Assembly (NCBI RefSeq): GCF_900129885.1
Contig: NZ_FQXE01000001.1
Span: 310,001-374,000 of the forward strand
Direction: 5' to 3'
Length of the DNA: 64,000 nt
From: Pollutimonas bauzanensis
GTDB taxonomy: Bacteria; Pseudomonadota; Gammaproteobacteria; Burkholderiales; Burkholderiaceae_B
The position numbers and the translations under genes were made by a program. Below the pieces are notes generated by a model. The model saw only the letters and a program-made list of their open reading frames with translations, did no database searches and was not told the origin of the DNA. Shown here in pieces: positions 55,410 through 63,423 of this stretch. The first letter of the stretch is position 1. Each line of letters opens with the position of its first letter.

Positions 55410-55545
55410 GTAATCTTAAGCCTTGCAGGTTATAAATTAGTGGGTATTAACGACAACCTAAGAGTTTAGCACGAAAACCGCATTCGCGCGCCCTATCGGC
55501 CATCAGGCGGATGCCAGCCACGCACCGGGCGCGCCTGGCGGAAAC

Positions 55546-56085
55546 TTAGTTGCGGACACCCTTGCGCACCCAGGCCTCGAGTTGATGGGGCCGTATGCTG
55601 TCGTAGTCCTCGAAAGGCTGGTGTATCCAGGGATTGGTCGGCAGCTTTTCCACGAAATAATCCGGTGTGGATTGCGAATGGCCCTTCCACCACAGCACGG
55701 CCGTCTTGAGCTCGGTAATGGCGGGAAACTGGGACAGGAGATGGTCGCGGACCCGGCCGAAAGTCAGGCCGGTATCGACCATGTCGTCGACCAGCAGAAC
55801 GCGGCCATCCAGCGTGCCGCGGGTAATGGTGATGAACTGGGCGATATCGAGTTCGCCGCGCTGCGTGCCGGCGGCCTCGCGATAGCTGCTGGTGGCCAGA
55901 ATGCCCAGCGGCACGTCGTAAATGCGCGACAACACATCGCCGACGCGGACGCCGCCGCGCGCCAGGCACAAGATTTTGTCGAAATGCCAGCCCGATTCGT
56001 GAACCGTCAAGGCCAGGCGCTCGATCAGCGCATGGTATTGATCCCAGCTGACCCAATGGTCGCGGTCGGTGCTTGGATTGTTCAT
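55546..56085 (-). CDS. Phosphoribosyltransferase
   Basis: A 179-residue purine-type phosphoribosyltransferase (ATG at 56085, MNNPSTDRDHWVSWDQYHAL). The PRPP-binding motif is VLLVDDMVDTGLTF near residue 94, and LCLARGGVRVGDVLSRI is near residue 39. It may salvage xanthine or guanine. In Bordetella this gene follows purA directly; here 7.3 kb of other DNA lies between the two. Confidence 0.92.
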   Translation of the reverse strand: MNNPSTDRDHWVSWDQYHALIERLALTVHESGWHFDKILCLARGGVRVGDVLSRIYDVPLGILATSSYREAAGTQRGELDIAQFITITRGTLDGRVLLVDDMVDTGLTFGRVRDHLLSQFPAITELKTAVLWWKGHSQSTPDYFVEKLPTNPWIHQPFEDYDSIRPHQLEAWVRKGVRN

Positions 56086-56161
56086 AAGGCGATGGTTCCC
56101 CCGGGCTACTGTTGAAAGCCCATAATGATAAACCGGCAGCCGGCGGGCGAAAAGCCGGAAT

Positions 56162-56198
56162 TGGAAAAACTCCGGATTCATTGATGAATACGGAGTTT
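56162..56198 (-). terminator. Strong stem-loop upstream of the phosphoribosyltransferase gene
   Basis: AAACTCCG...CGGAGTTT with an inner ATTCAT/ATGAAT gives a 15-bp stem with one mismatch and a 2-base loop. On the minus strand it runs into TTTTTCC. It is placed to end transcripts coming from the purA side, so it is likely the original purA terminator or a leader structure. Confidence 0.7.
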
Positions 56199-56538
56199 CT
56201 GTTGCCGCCGGGCCGCGTGCAGGCCGCGAGGCGGATGGCAAGCCGCGCAAGCGGTGAAGCGTGGGGGCTTTTTTGTTTCACGATGACTCCAGCCCGGTAC
56301 TTCGCTGGACTACGCCAAGGCCCGATACAGCAGGTTTATCAATAACTTGGGCGAGTTCAACATATGCCGGTGCTTTCCGAAACTCGACCGACATTGCCAA
56401 TTCGGATAAGACTTCTCGGCCCGTACCTTGTTGCTGCGCGCAGCGGGATGTTGCCAATGGCCGACTGCAGCGACGACAAGGGCCTGTTCAGTGTCCTCCT
56501 GTGCAGGGCCAACCCGGAGCCGTCCGCTCCATGACGGG

Positions 56539-57459
56539 CTAGCCGTCGCCTATCCTTAATTCCGGCTCCTCGGCGCAAATCGCAGCGAGGAAATCGATGA
56601 ATTGCCTCACCCGGGAGGGCATGCGCCGTCCGGCAACGGTAACAGCGTTGATCGGAAAGGGCGGCGGCGCATGCTGCTCCAAAATACGTACAACCTCGCC
56701 GGAGGCCAGCACATCCGTGAACAACCAACTCGCGTGTTGGGCGATGCCGAGTCCCGCGAGGACCGCGCCGCGGACATGCTCGGCGTCGTTCGTGCGGAAC
56801 GCTCCTCCACCGTCGACCGTGACCTGCCGGCCATCTACATGGAAATCCCACCCGATGATATCTCTCTGGTAGACATAGCTGATACGCTGGTGGGTGCGTA
56901 GTTCGTCTAACGTTTGCGGCGTACCGTATTGGGCAATATAGCCGGCGGAGGCTAGGGTTATCATCCGCATGTCGCCGATGCGTCGGGCGACGAGTGCTGA
57001 ATCCGAAAGCCGGCCGATACGGATCGCGACGTCTATTCTCTCCTCGATCAGGTCAACGTGCCGCCCGGAGACTTCCATCTCGATCGCGACGTCAGGGAAA
57101 CGGTTCCTAAATTCCGCTAGCCGGGGAATCACGAACATCCTCCCGAATGCTGGCGAGAGGGTCACGCGAACCAGCCCCGAGGGGGCCGACTGCCCTTCAA
57201 GGACTCTCTCTTCGACGAAGTCGAGATCCTGAAGAATACGGACGATGGCCTCGTAATAATCCTGTCCTGCGGGCGTCACGGCCAGGGCACGCGAATTTCT
57301 CGCGAGGAGTTGCGTCCCTAGCCGCGCTTCGAGCGCAGCGAGCTGTTTGCTGACTGTCGGTTGCGTGACGTTCAGGTCCCGCGCTGCCTGCGAAAAGCTT
57401 CCGCTTTCGACGACGCGCACGAACATCCGCATTGCGTCTAATTTATCCACCACTTTCAT
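56539..57459 (-). CDS. LysR-family regulator
   Basis: About 306 residues from the ATG at 57459 (MKVVDKLDAMRMFVRVVESG). The helix-turn-helix is FSQAARDLNVTQPTVSKQLA (residues 21-40). The effector domain follows (VDLIEERIDVAIRIGRLSDS). It is divergent from a glutathione S-transferase and probably regulates it and the following SDR. The ligand is unknown. Confidence 0.9.
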   Translation of the reverse strand: MKVVDKLDAMRMFVRVVESGSFSQAARDLNVTQPTVSKQLAALEARLGTQLLARNSRALAVTPAGQDYYEAIVRILQDLDFVEERVLEGQSAPSGLVRVTLSPAFGRMFVIPRLAEFRNRFPDVAIEMEVSGRHVDLIEERIDVAIRIGRLSDSALVARRIGDMRMITLASAGYIAQYGTPQTLDELRTHQRISYVYQRDIIGWDFHVDGRQVTVDGGGAFRTNDAEHVRGAVLAGLGIAQHASWLFTDVLASGEVVRILEQHAPPPFPINAVTVAGRRMPSRVRQFIDFLAAICAEEPELRIGDG

Positions 57460-57482
57460 TCCGTAGAAGAACAGAAGACATA

Positions 57483-57690
57483 CATGTACCACTTCGCGAC
57501 ATCGACATGTCGCTCCTTGAGCGCTCACAGTACATTACCTATTGCCCTTACAACGGTGAAGAAAACGACTACAGCATAACGGTCCTCGGAGAGTCCGGGC
57601 TGACCAGCACCTGGACCTGCGAGACACCCTTCGTAGCGGTTGGCAACACCTCCGGCTGTCTTGCTTTTTATCCGACTGGGTGTCGATCGA
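57483..57690 (+). pseudogene. DUF427-like fragment
   Basis: The plus strand encodes VPLRDIDMSLLERSQYITYC, then PYNGEENDYSI and GCLAFYPTG, matching the core of DUF427 proteins. The frame continues from 57432 but the N-terminus is within the LysR 5' end and the C-terminus is lost. A short stretch in the middle is not family-like. It is probably a relic. Confidence 0.55.
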
Positions 57691-57849
57691 GCTTACTGAC
57701 CAAGCCACAACCCACCACGCACGCAATATATCGATCAATTCCAATACAGAATAGATGGTATTCGGTAAGTGTCAATATCATTCTCAGGAGAAATATGAGA
57801 ATCTTCGTTCGACCGCCCGGTCATGGGCCTCCAACTGAAAGGAATAGTT

Positions 57850-58521
57850 ATGACGATCAAGATTTACGGCGATCCCGGCTCGGGCAGCTTGCGTCGCGTG
57901 ACCACCGCCGCGAAGATCATGGGCATTGAAATTGAGCGCGTGAACGTCGATCTGTTTAAGGGCGAAAGCCAGACCGACGAGTTCAAATCACGTCTCAATC
58001 CCCACGGTTTGACGCCGGTTCTGGAAGATGGCGATTTCATTCTCTATGAGGCCGCCGCGATCAATCTTTATCTGGCTAACAAGGTAGACTCGCTGCTGGT
58101 CGGAACCACGGAGAAAGATCGCTTTCAGGTCCTTCAGTGGATGTTCTGGTCGGGCGAGCAATGGCGCATCTTCGCAACCACCCTCTTCGATGAGCGGGTC
58201 GGGAAGACGGTCATGGGCCTATCGAAGAACGAACCGGTGATCGCGTTCGCCGAGGGCAAGTTTCGCGCCGCAGCGAAGGTGCTCAACCAGCATCTTGAAG
58301 GCCGCAAGTTCATGGTTGGCCAAGCTCTGACCCTTGCTGATTTCGATATTGCGGGGCCCTTCTCCCAGATCGATCGTTCAAAGCCTCCCCTCCGGGACTA
58401 TCCGAACCTCATGGCCTGGCACGACAATCTCCTCCAGTCGGTCCCCGAGTGGGCGGAGACGAAGGCCGAGGTCGACAACCGCATGGACAGCTTCCTGGAG
58501 AGCGTCGGCGTGAAGTTGTGA
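57850..58521 (+). CDS. Glutathione S-transferase
   Basis: A 223-residue protein (ATG at 57850, MTIKIYGDPGSGSLRRVTTA). The thioredoxin-fold domain ends near residue 80 with the cis-Pro in GLTPVLEDGDFILYEAAAIN, including the glutathione-binding Glu/Ala pair. The C-terminal helical domain has LTLADFDIAGPFSQID, the N-capping box. It conjugates glutathione to electrophiles. It is divergent from the LysR gene and followed by an SDR gene. Confidence 0.9.
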   Translation: MTIKIYGDPGSGSLRRVTTAAKIMGIEIERVNVDLFKGESQTDEFKSRLNPHGLTPVLEDGDFILYEAAAINLYLANKVDSLLVGTTEKDRFQVLQWMFWSGEQWRIFATTLFDERVGKTVMGLSKNEPVIAFAEGKFRAAAKVLNQHLEGRKFMVGQALTLADFDIAGPFSQIDRSKPPLRDYPNLMAWHDNLLQSVPEWAETKAEVDNRMDSFLESVGVKL

Positions 58522-58646
58522 GCTTCAGGCTTTCCGTCTGGCCAGCGCGCCCCGGCCCAATCCTGCGCGAACACATCGCCGGAACCCCCGCGAAGCATAT
58601 CCCCAAAGTCACAGAAATCGCATTTCACCTAACGAAGGAGATTCTT

Positions 58647-59414
58647 ATGTCGCAAGCCCTCCATGGGAAAACCGCGCTCGTCACAGGAGGATCGCGCGGT
58701 ATCGGTCGGGCAATCGCTGAACGGCTCGCGGCCGACGGCGCGACCGTCGCGATCACATACAACGCCAGCCGCGCGGGCGCCGAGGAAGCGGTCGCGGCCA
58801 TGGGGAAGGCGGGCGGCGCCGCGTTTGCGCTGCAGGCGGACCTCCTCGACGCCGGGTCTATCCCGGCCTTGTTCGACGAGCTCGATCGCGAGCTTGCTGA
58901 ACGGACAGGCGGCAAGGCGCTCGACATTCTGGTCAACAATGCAGGCAATCCGGGTTGGGCGGGTCTTTCCGATGCGACGCCGGACGCCTGGGACGCCATC
59001 GTCGCCGTGCACGCCCGAGCGCCTTTCTTCATGGTCCAGTCGGCGCTGAGCCGTCTCTCCGATGGAGGACGCATCATCAACCTCTCGTCGGGTCTTTCCA
59101 CCCGTCCGCAACCGGCGGCGGCGATCTATTCCGCGGCCAAGGCGGCCATCAACACCCTGACCCATGCGCTCGCCATGGAGCTTGGATCGCGCGGGATCAC
59201 GGTGAACGCCGTGGCGCCGGGTTGGACGCGGACAGACATGAACGCCGCCGTCCGTGAGAACGCTGATATGGTGAAGGGCATCGAAGCCGACACCGCACTG
59301 GGACGCTTCGGAGAACCCTCGGACATCGCCGCGGTCGCGGCCTTCCTGGCTTCGGACGACGGTCGTTGGGTGACCGGCCAGGTGATCGAAGCGAGCGGCG
59401 GCTACAGGCTCTGA
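58647..59414 (+). CDS. Short-chain dehydrogenase/reductase
   Basis: A 255-residue classical SDR after GAAGGAG (ATG at 58647). Cofactor motif TGGSRGIGRAIAERLA (residues 13-28), NNAG near residue 96, and catalytic Ser-Tyr-Lys in NLSSGLSTRPQPAAAIYSAAK. The end is VTGQVIEASGGYRL. The preceding GST and following F420-like gene are on the same strand. The substrate is unknown. Confidence 0.92.
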   Translation: MSQALHGKTALVTGGSRGIGRAIAERLAADGATVAITYNASRAGAEEAVAAMGKAGGAAFALQADLLDAGSIPALFDELDRELAERTGGKALDILVNNAGNPGWAGLSDATPDAWDAIVAVHARAPFFMVQSALSRLSDGGRIINLSSGLSTRPQPAAAIYSAAKAAINTLTHALAMELGSRGITVNAVAPGWTRTDMNAAVRENADMVKGIEADTALGRFGEPSDIAAVAAFLASDDGRWVTGQVIEASGGYRL

Positions 59415-59452
59415 CCTCGCCGGGATCGTCTAACCCTCCGGAGGACCATGTC

Positions 59453-60142
59453 ATGGATATCGGAATCATAGGGGCCGGGCTCATTGGCGGTACACTGACG
59501 CGCCGGTTGTCGAAGTTGGGCCACAAGGTTTTCATCGCCAATTCGCGCGGACCGGCTTCGCTCGCGGAACTTGCCGCCGAGAGCGGCGCCACGGCGGTAA
59601 CCGTCCATGAGGCAGCCCGCAGCGGCGAAATCGTCTTCGTCACGATACCAGTGTGCAGGATTCCGGATTTGCCGAGGGACCTCTTCGACGGCGTCAGTCC
59701 CGATATCGTCGTCGTAGACACCGGAAACTATTATCCCCAAGAGCGCGACGGCCGGATCGATGCGATCGAAGAGGGGATGTCCGAAAGCCGTTGGGTGGCA
59801 AATCAACTTGGACGGCCAGTGTTGAAGGCCCTCAACACCTTGCACTGGCGCAGTCTTCTTGATGAGGGCAAACCAGCGGGCGCGCCCGGCCGTATCGCAT
59901 TACCGGTCTCCGGCGACGATGAGGCCCACAAAGCAAAGGCCATGCGCCTCTTCGACGAGCTCGGATTTGACGGTATCGACGCTGGCCGGCTTGACGAGTC
60001 CTGGGGGCAACAGCCTGGCACACCGGTGTATGCCGCCAATCTCGATGCAGAAGGCGTCCGTAGAGCGCTTTCCATAGCGAGCCCCGAGCGAAAGCCGGAA
60101 CTTCGCGCAGCACCGAACAGCAGCATTGGGAAGCCTGTTTAG
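59453..60142 (+). CDS. F420-reductase-like dinucleotide-binding protein
   Basis: A 229-residue protein with the Rossmann motif MDIGIIGAGLIGGTLTRRLS at its start, VFIANSRGPASLAELA near residue 33 and VVDTGNYYPQERDGRI near residue 90. This matches the FNO/NADPH-dependent F420 reductase-like family, which in non-F420 bacteria has other or unknown roles. It starts after GGAGGA, 39 bases after the SDR gene. Confidence 0.87.
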   Translation: MDIGIIGAGLIGGTLTRRLSKLGHKVFIANSRGPASLAELAAESGATAVTVHEAARSGEIVFVTIPVCRIPDLPRDLFDGVSPDIVVVDTGNYYPQERDGRIDAIEEGMSESRWVANQLGRPVLKALNTLHWRSLLDEGKPAGAPGRIALPVSGDDEAHKAKAMRLFDELGFDGIDAGRLDESWGQQPGTPVYAANLDAEGVRRALSIASPERKPELRAAPNSSIGKPV

Positions 60143-60154
60143 GCGCGCGACAGC

Positions 60155-60385
60155 GTGAAGGCGGCGGCTAATGGCTTCCATGGCCAGATGCGCGTCGCGC
60201 TGTCAGACGGCATCGTGGCAGAAGCGGGTTGGACCGATGCATGGTCATGCACGCAGCGCGGCCACTGGGCCGTCATCGACCGCAACATCATCCCGATCAT
60301 GGGCCGGATGAAGGTGCAGGACGTGAAGCGACCGGACATCGCGGCGCAAACTTTTCTTCATACAGCTTGCCGAGCCAATCAATAA
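60155..60385 (+). pseudogene. Tyrosine integrase fragment
   Basis: The plus strand encodes RGHWAVIDRNIIPIMGRMKV followed by QDVKRPDIAAQTF, the core-binding region of P4-type tyrosine integrases (as in W...HV.P.LG...V.DI...D). Neither the N-terminal nor the catalytic RHRY domain is present. The 3' part lies antisense within the end of the lysR gene. It marks a past insertion. Confidence 0.6.
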
Positions 60386-61241
60386 ACACACGAACTCGCG
60401 GTGACAACTGACGCTGCGACGGGTACAGGGCTGCCAGTGGCAAATTGGGACTGTCCCAAGCTCCAAGCACTTCAACCAATCGTCCAGCACGAAGCTCGTC
60501 TTCGACGTGAAAGCGCGGAAGCTGAATCAGGCCACAGCCGCGCAGCGCACAGGCAACATAATTTTCCGCATCGTTGACCGACATCCATCCGTCAAGCACG
60601 AACTCCTTGACCCGGCCATCGATCAGTAACTCCAACGGGTAGCTCACAGCGCCGCTGCTGGCAAAGAACTTCACCACCTGATGCGCCGAGAGTTCGTCTG
60701 GGTGACGGGGGGTTCCGAAGTAGGCGAGGTAGTCCGGGCTGGCGCAGACAACTTGCGGCATGACGGCCAAGCGCCGGGCGACCAAAGAAGAATCGTGAGG
60801 GTTCCCTGCCCGGATGACGCAATCGACGCCCTCTCGAACAAGATCGACCAACCTGTCTCCACTGCTCACGACCAGCTCGATGCCCGGATAGCGTGCCCGG
60901 AAATCGTCAATTCTGGGCAAGACGATTTTCGTTGCGTGTGTCCCGTGCATATCTATTCGCAGCACTCCTCGTGGGTTCGATGCGACGTGCTGCAACGATG
61001 ACTCGGCATCGTCGAGTTCACTGAGCACATGCACGCACCGCTCGTAGAACGCCTGTCCGTCGAGTGTCGGGCGCACGTGGCGCGTTGTGCGCTCCAGCAG
61101 CCGAGTACCTAGCCTGGCCTCCATCTCTTTGATGGCATGTGTGGCAGTCGCCCGAGGAATTTCGAGCACGGCTGCAGCGCGGCTAAAGCTGCTCATTTCC
61201 ACGATGCGGACGAAAAGCCGGAGGGAGTCGAAACGATCCAT
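60297..61241 (-). CDS. LysR-family regulator with a chimeric C-terminus
   Basis: A 314-residue protein. The helix-turn-helix is FSRAAAVLEIPRATATHAIK (residues 19-38), and the effector domain runs to about residue 298 (VRVFIDWLGKLYEEKFAPR). The last 16 residues (CPVASRPAPSSGP) are encoded by antisense integrase sequence, so the natural end was replaced. It is divergent from an SDR gene at 61360, its probable target. It should still be functional. Confidence 0.87.
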   Translation of the reverse strand: MDRFDSLRLFVRIVEMSSFSRAAAVLEIPRATATHAIKEMEARLGTRLLERTTRHVRPTLDGQAFYERCVHVLSELDDAESSLQHVASNPRGVLRIDMHGTHATKIVLPRIDDFRARYPGIELVVSSGDRLVDLVREGVDCVIRAGNPHDSSLVARRLAVMPQVVCASPDYLAYFGTPRHPDELSAHQVVKFFASSGAVSYPLELLIDGRVKEFVLDGWMSVNDAENYVACALRGCGLIQLPRFHVEDELRAGRLVEVLGAWDSPNLPLAALYPSQRQLSPRVRVFIDWLGKLYEEKFAPRCPVASRPAPSSGP

Positions 61242-61359
61242 GGTCAGTATAGTTGTTCCATGTTGAATTCTATTGCCAATATATGACGCTTTATTGTCCA
61301 GCTAAAAACAATAATAATCCACTCCATGGTCATGCGCCTTACATAGAGGGAGAGCTTTC

Positions 61360-62100
61360 ATGAGCGAAATCAACGAAAAAGTAGCAATCGTGACGGGCGG
61401 TTCGCGGGGCATAGGCAGCGCAATCGCCATTCGTCTCGCCGCTGACGGTTTTACCGTCGTCGTCAACTACGCCAAGAATGCGGCGAAGGCGCAGGAATCT
61501 ATCGCCGCGATCGAATCTGCTGGGGGCAAAGCGGTCGCCATTCAAGGCGACGTGAGCGATCCCGATGACGTGGCAATGCTGTTTGCAGAGACGAAGCGCA
61601 AGTTCGGCCACATCGATGTGGTGGTGCATTGCGCGGGCATCATGCCCATGGCGCCAATCGCCCCGCGAGGCTTGGCCGACTTCGACAAGGTGATCTCCAC
61701 CAATCTGCGAGGCGCGTTCCTGGTGCTCGCCGAAGCCGCCGTGAACGTCGGCAAGGGCGGCCGCATCGTCGCGCTGTCGACCAGCGTGATTGCCAAGTCC
61801 TTCCCCAACTATGGCCCGTACATCGCGTCCAAAGCCGGGGTAGAGGGCCTGGTGCGTGTACTGGCCAACGAACTCCGTGGCCGCGACATCACCGTCAATG
61901 CGGTCGCGCCGGGACCGGTCGGCACTGAATTGTTCCTTGATGGCAAAACACTGGAGCAAATCGACCAGATCGCCAAAGTGGCGCCGCTTGAGCGCCTGGG
62001 AACGCCGGAAGACATCGCACGGGTAGTGGCATTTCTGGCCGGCCCCGATGGTGCGTGGGTCCATGCGCAAGTGCTGCGCGCTAATGGCGGCTTCGCTTGA
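61360..62100 (+). CDS. Short-chain dehydrogenase/reductase
   Basis: A 246-residue SDR. TGGSRGIGSAIAIRLA is at residues 12-27, HCAG in place of NNAG near residue 89, and the catalytic Ser-Tyr-Lys in STSVIAKSFPNYGPYIASKA. The GHIDVVVHCAGIMPMAPI part and end HAQVLRANGGFA are typical. It follows a divergent LysR gene and precedes a broken second SDR. Confidence 0.92.
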   Translation: MSEINEKVAIVTGGSRGIGSAIAIRLAADGFTVVVNYAKNAAKAQESIAAIESAGGKAVAIQGDVSDPDDVAMLFAETKRKFGHIDVVVHCAGIMPMAPIAPRGLADFDKVISTNLRGAFLVLAEAAVNVGKGGRIVALSTSVIAKSFPNYGPYIASKAGVEGLVRVLANELRGRDITVNAVAPGPVGTELFLDGKTLEQIDQIAKVAPLERLGTPEDIARVVAFLAGPDGAWVHAQVLRANGGFA

Positions 62101-62122
62101 ACACCAACTTGCGGAGAGACCC

Positions 62123-62445
62123 ATGAGCCAAGCCATTCTGACCACCGGCGCGTCCAGCGGGTTGGGCGCGATGAGTGCCCGAGCACTTGCCGATGCCGCC
62201 GTCCAGCAGGTCGTTGCCGAGCAGGGACGCTTGGATGTGGTGATGCACAATGCCGGGCACATGGTGTTCGATGCCGCAGAGGCTTCACCCCCGAGCAATA
62301 CGCCCAGCTCTATGACGTCGACGTGCTTGGCACACAGCAGGTCGACCGTGCCGCGCTTCCGCAGTTGCGCAAGCAAGGCAGAGAGGCGTCCAGCATTCTT
62401 GACCTCTCCTCGTCTCTTCAATCCCGCTTCACAACCAATGGAGTC
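62123..62445 (+). pseudogene. Short-chain dehydrogenase remnant
   Basis: The frame begins MSQAILTTGASSGLGAMSAR and jumps directly to VVAEQGRLDVVMHNAGHMVF: the expected 40-50 residues between are missing. Near 62280 the match continues in another frame (MLGTQQVDRAALPQLRKQGR, EASSILDLSSSL) and then ends. So an internal deletion, a frameshift and a 3' truncation are visible. Confidence 0.85.
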
Positions 62446-62450
62446 AATTT

Positions 62451-62669
62451 ATGCCATTTGCAAACTACAAATTCCCGGAAGGGATCCTGGACCATGCCCG
62501 CAAAGAGGAGATCATTCATCGCACCACGGCGATGTTCGTCGAGTACTTCGGCGAGAAAGTCCGTCCATTCACCATGGTCCTTGTCGAGGAGGTCGCAGAC
62601 GGCGGCTGGGGCCGCGCCGACGAGACGCTGACGCTCGAAAAAATGGGATTGCCTCCAAAAGGGAAGTAA
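62451..62669 (+). CDS. 4-oxalocrotonate tautomerase-family protein
   Basis: A 72-residue protein starting MPFANYKFPEGILDHARKEE. The catalytic amino-terminal Pro (Pro2 before Met removal) is present. KEEIIHRTTAMFVEYFG and VRPFTMVLVEEVADGGWG fit the family. It may isomerise unsaturated oxo-acids; the substrate is unknown. It follows the SDR remnant directly. Confidence 0.88.
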   Translation: MPFANYKFPEGILDHARKEEIIHRTTAMFVEYFGEKVRPFTMVLVEEVADGGWGRADETLTLEKMGLPPKGK

Positions 62670-62879
62670 CCCACCCGGATGCCGGAGGCGCGTCGATCCA
62701 GCGCACAGTGTTGGAGCGATGCGGCCTCGGTAGTGTCGATGAACAACACTGCCGAAGGTATTCCATGAAGAATTCAAAAATATCGATGCACTCCCTTTCC
62801 AATGAACGATTTCTACGCGACGTTGCCAGCGATGTCGGCTGAGGCGAATCCTACGCATCGGACTCTCGTTTGAGCATCC

Positions 62880-63284
62880 GTCAAAGGGTGAAGTATGGAA
62901 CCGGATCATCCTGCCCGACACGTCCTCGCTGACGCTCGACAAGCTCGTGGACTCCGATCCGGCCGGCTACGCCGGGCTGGAGGATGACGTGGATTGGCAT
63001 TGGGCTCGTATCTTCGCCGTCGCGGCGCCGGCCACGCTGCTGGCGTCGGCGCCGAGTTGGCCGCGGCGGAGAACCGCCAGGACGGCAATCGCATCGTCAT
63101 CGCCGGGCGAGACAGCGCGCAGGACAGCATCAATCAGGTCGGCCAGGAGATAACCCGGCGCAACATGAACATTCAGCCGACGCTGACCGGGCGGCCGGGC
63201 CTGCAGGTGCGAATCATCATCAACCGCGATCTGGTGCTGCGGCCCTACCAGCCGCTGTTCTTCAATCGAGGAGCTTCGCAATGA
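62880..63284 (+). pseudogene. trbI: TrbI conjugal transfer protein, C-terminal fragment with frameshift
   Basis: The plus strand encodes WNRIILPDTSSLTLDKLVDS and DPAGYAGLEDDVDWHW in one frame, then after about 63030 VGAELAAAENRQDGNRIVIA and GRDSAQDSINQVGQEITRRN, up to VLRPYQPLFFNRGASQ, in another. This is the end of TrbI from the mating-pair system of Tn4371/R751-type elements. The N-terminal two thirds are missing and the remaining part has a frameshift. The stop overlaps the following DUF2274 gene in ATGA, the usual arrangement. Confidence 0.9.
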
Positions 63285-63400
63285 GTACGAGCAAGAGGCT
63301 GCGGCTCGGGCCGCTGCCCAAGACCGAAAGCATCAAACTGACTTTTGCCTCCCCGGCCAGCCTGAAAGCCGACCTGGACCGCTACGCCGCGCTGCATGCA
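63281..63400 (+). pseudogene. DUF2274 protein, N-terminal fragment
   Basis: MSTSKRLRLGPLPKTESIKL, then TFASPASLKADLDRYAALHA, is the start of the DUF2274 protein that ends trb operons of Tn4371-type elements. After ALHA the sequence changes to host DNA (GCATGCAGGCCGCGAGG and purA antisense). About 35 normal C-terminal residues are gone. Confidence 0.88.
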
Positions 63401-63423
63401 GGCCGCGAGGTGAACAACCTGGG

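Larger units (their letters stand above)
56300..63410. mobile_element. Inserted island between purA and the phosphoribosyltransferase gene, with conjugative-element remnants
   Basis: About 7.1 kb. Its purA-side end has the trbI and DUF2274 fragments of a Tn4371-type or related conjugative element, and an integrase piece lies inside at 60155. The host motif TGCAGGCCGCGAGG flanks it at 56218-56231 and 63397-63410. No complete integrase, relaxase or other transfer gene remains. The left boundary is approximate: 56300-56538 has no gene I can name. Confidence 0.6.

Noticed and set aside
56218-63410. Attachment sites of an integrative element (shared TGCAGGCCGCGAGG).
   Set aside because: The motif is also part of a host repeat (45031), the integrase is only a fragment, and the ends do not match a known att core, so I treat it as microhomology.
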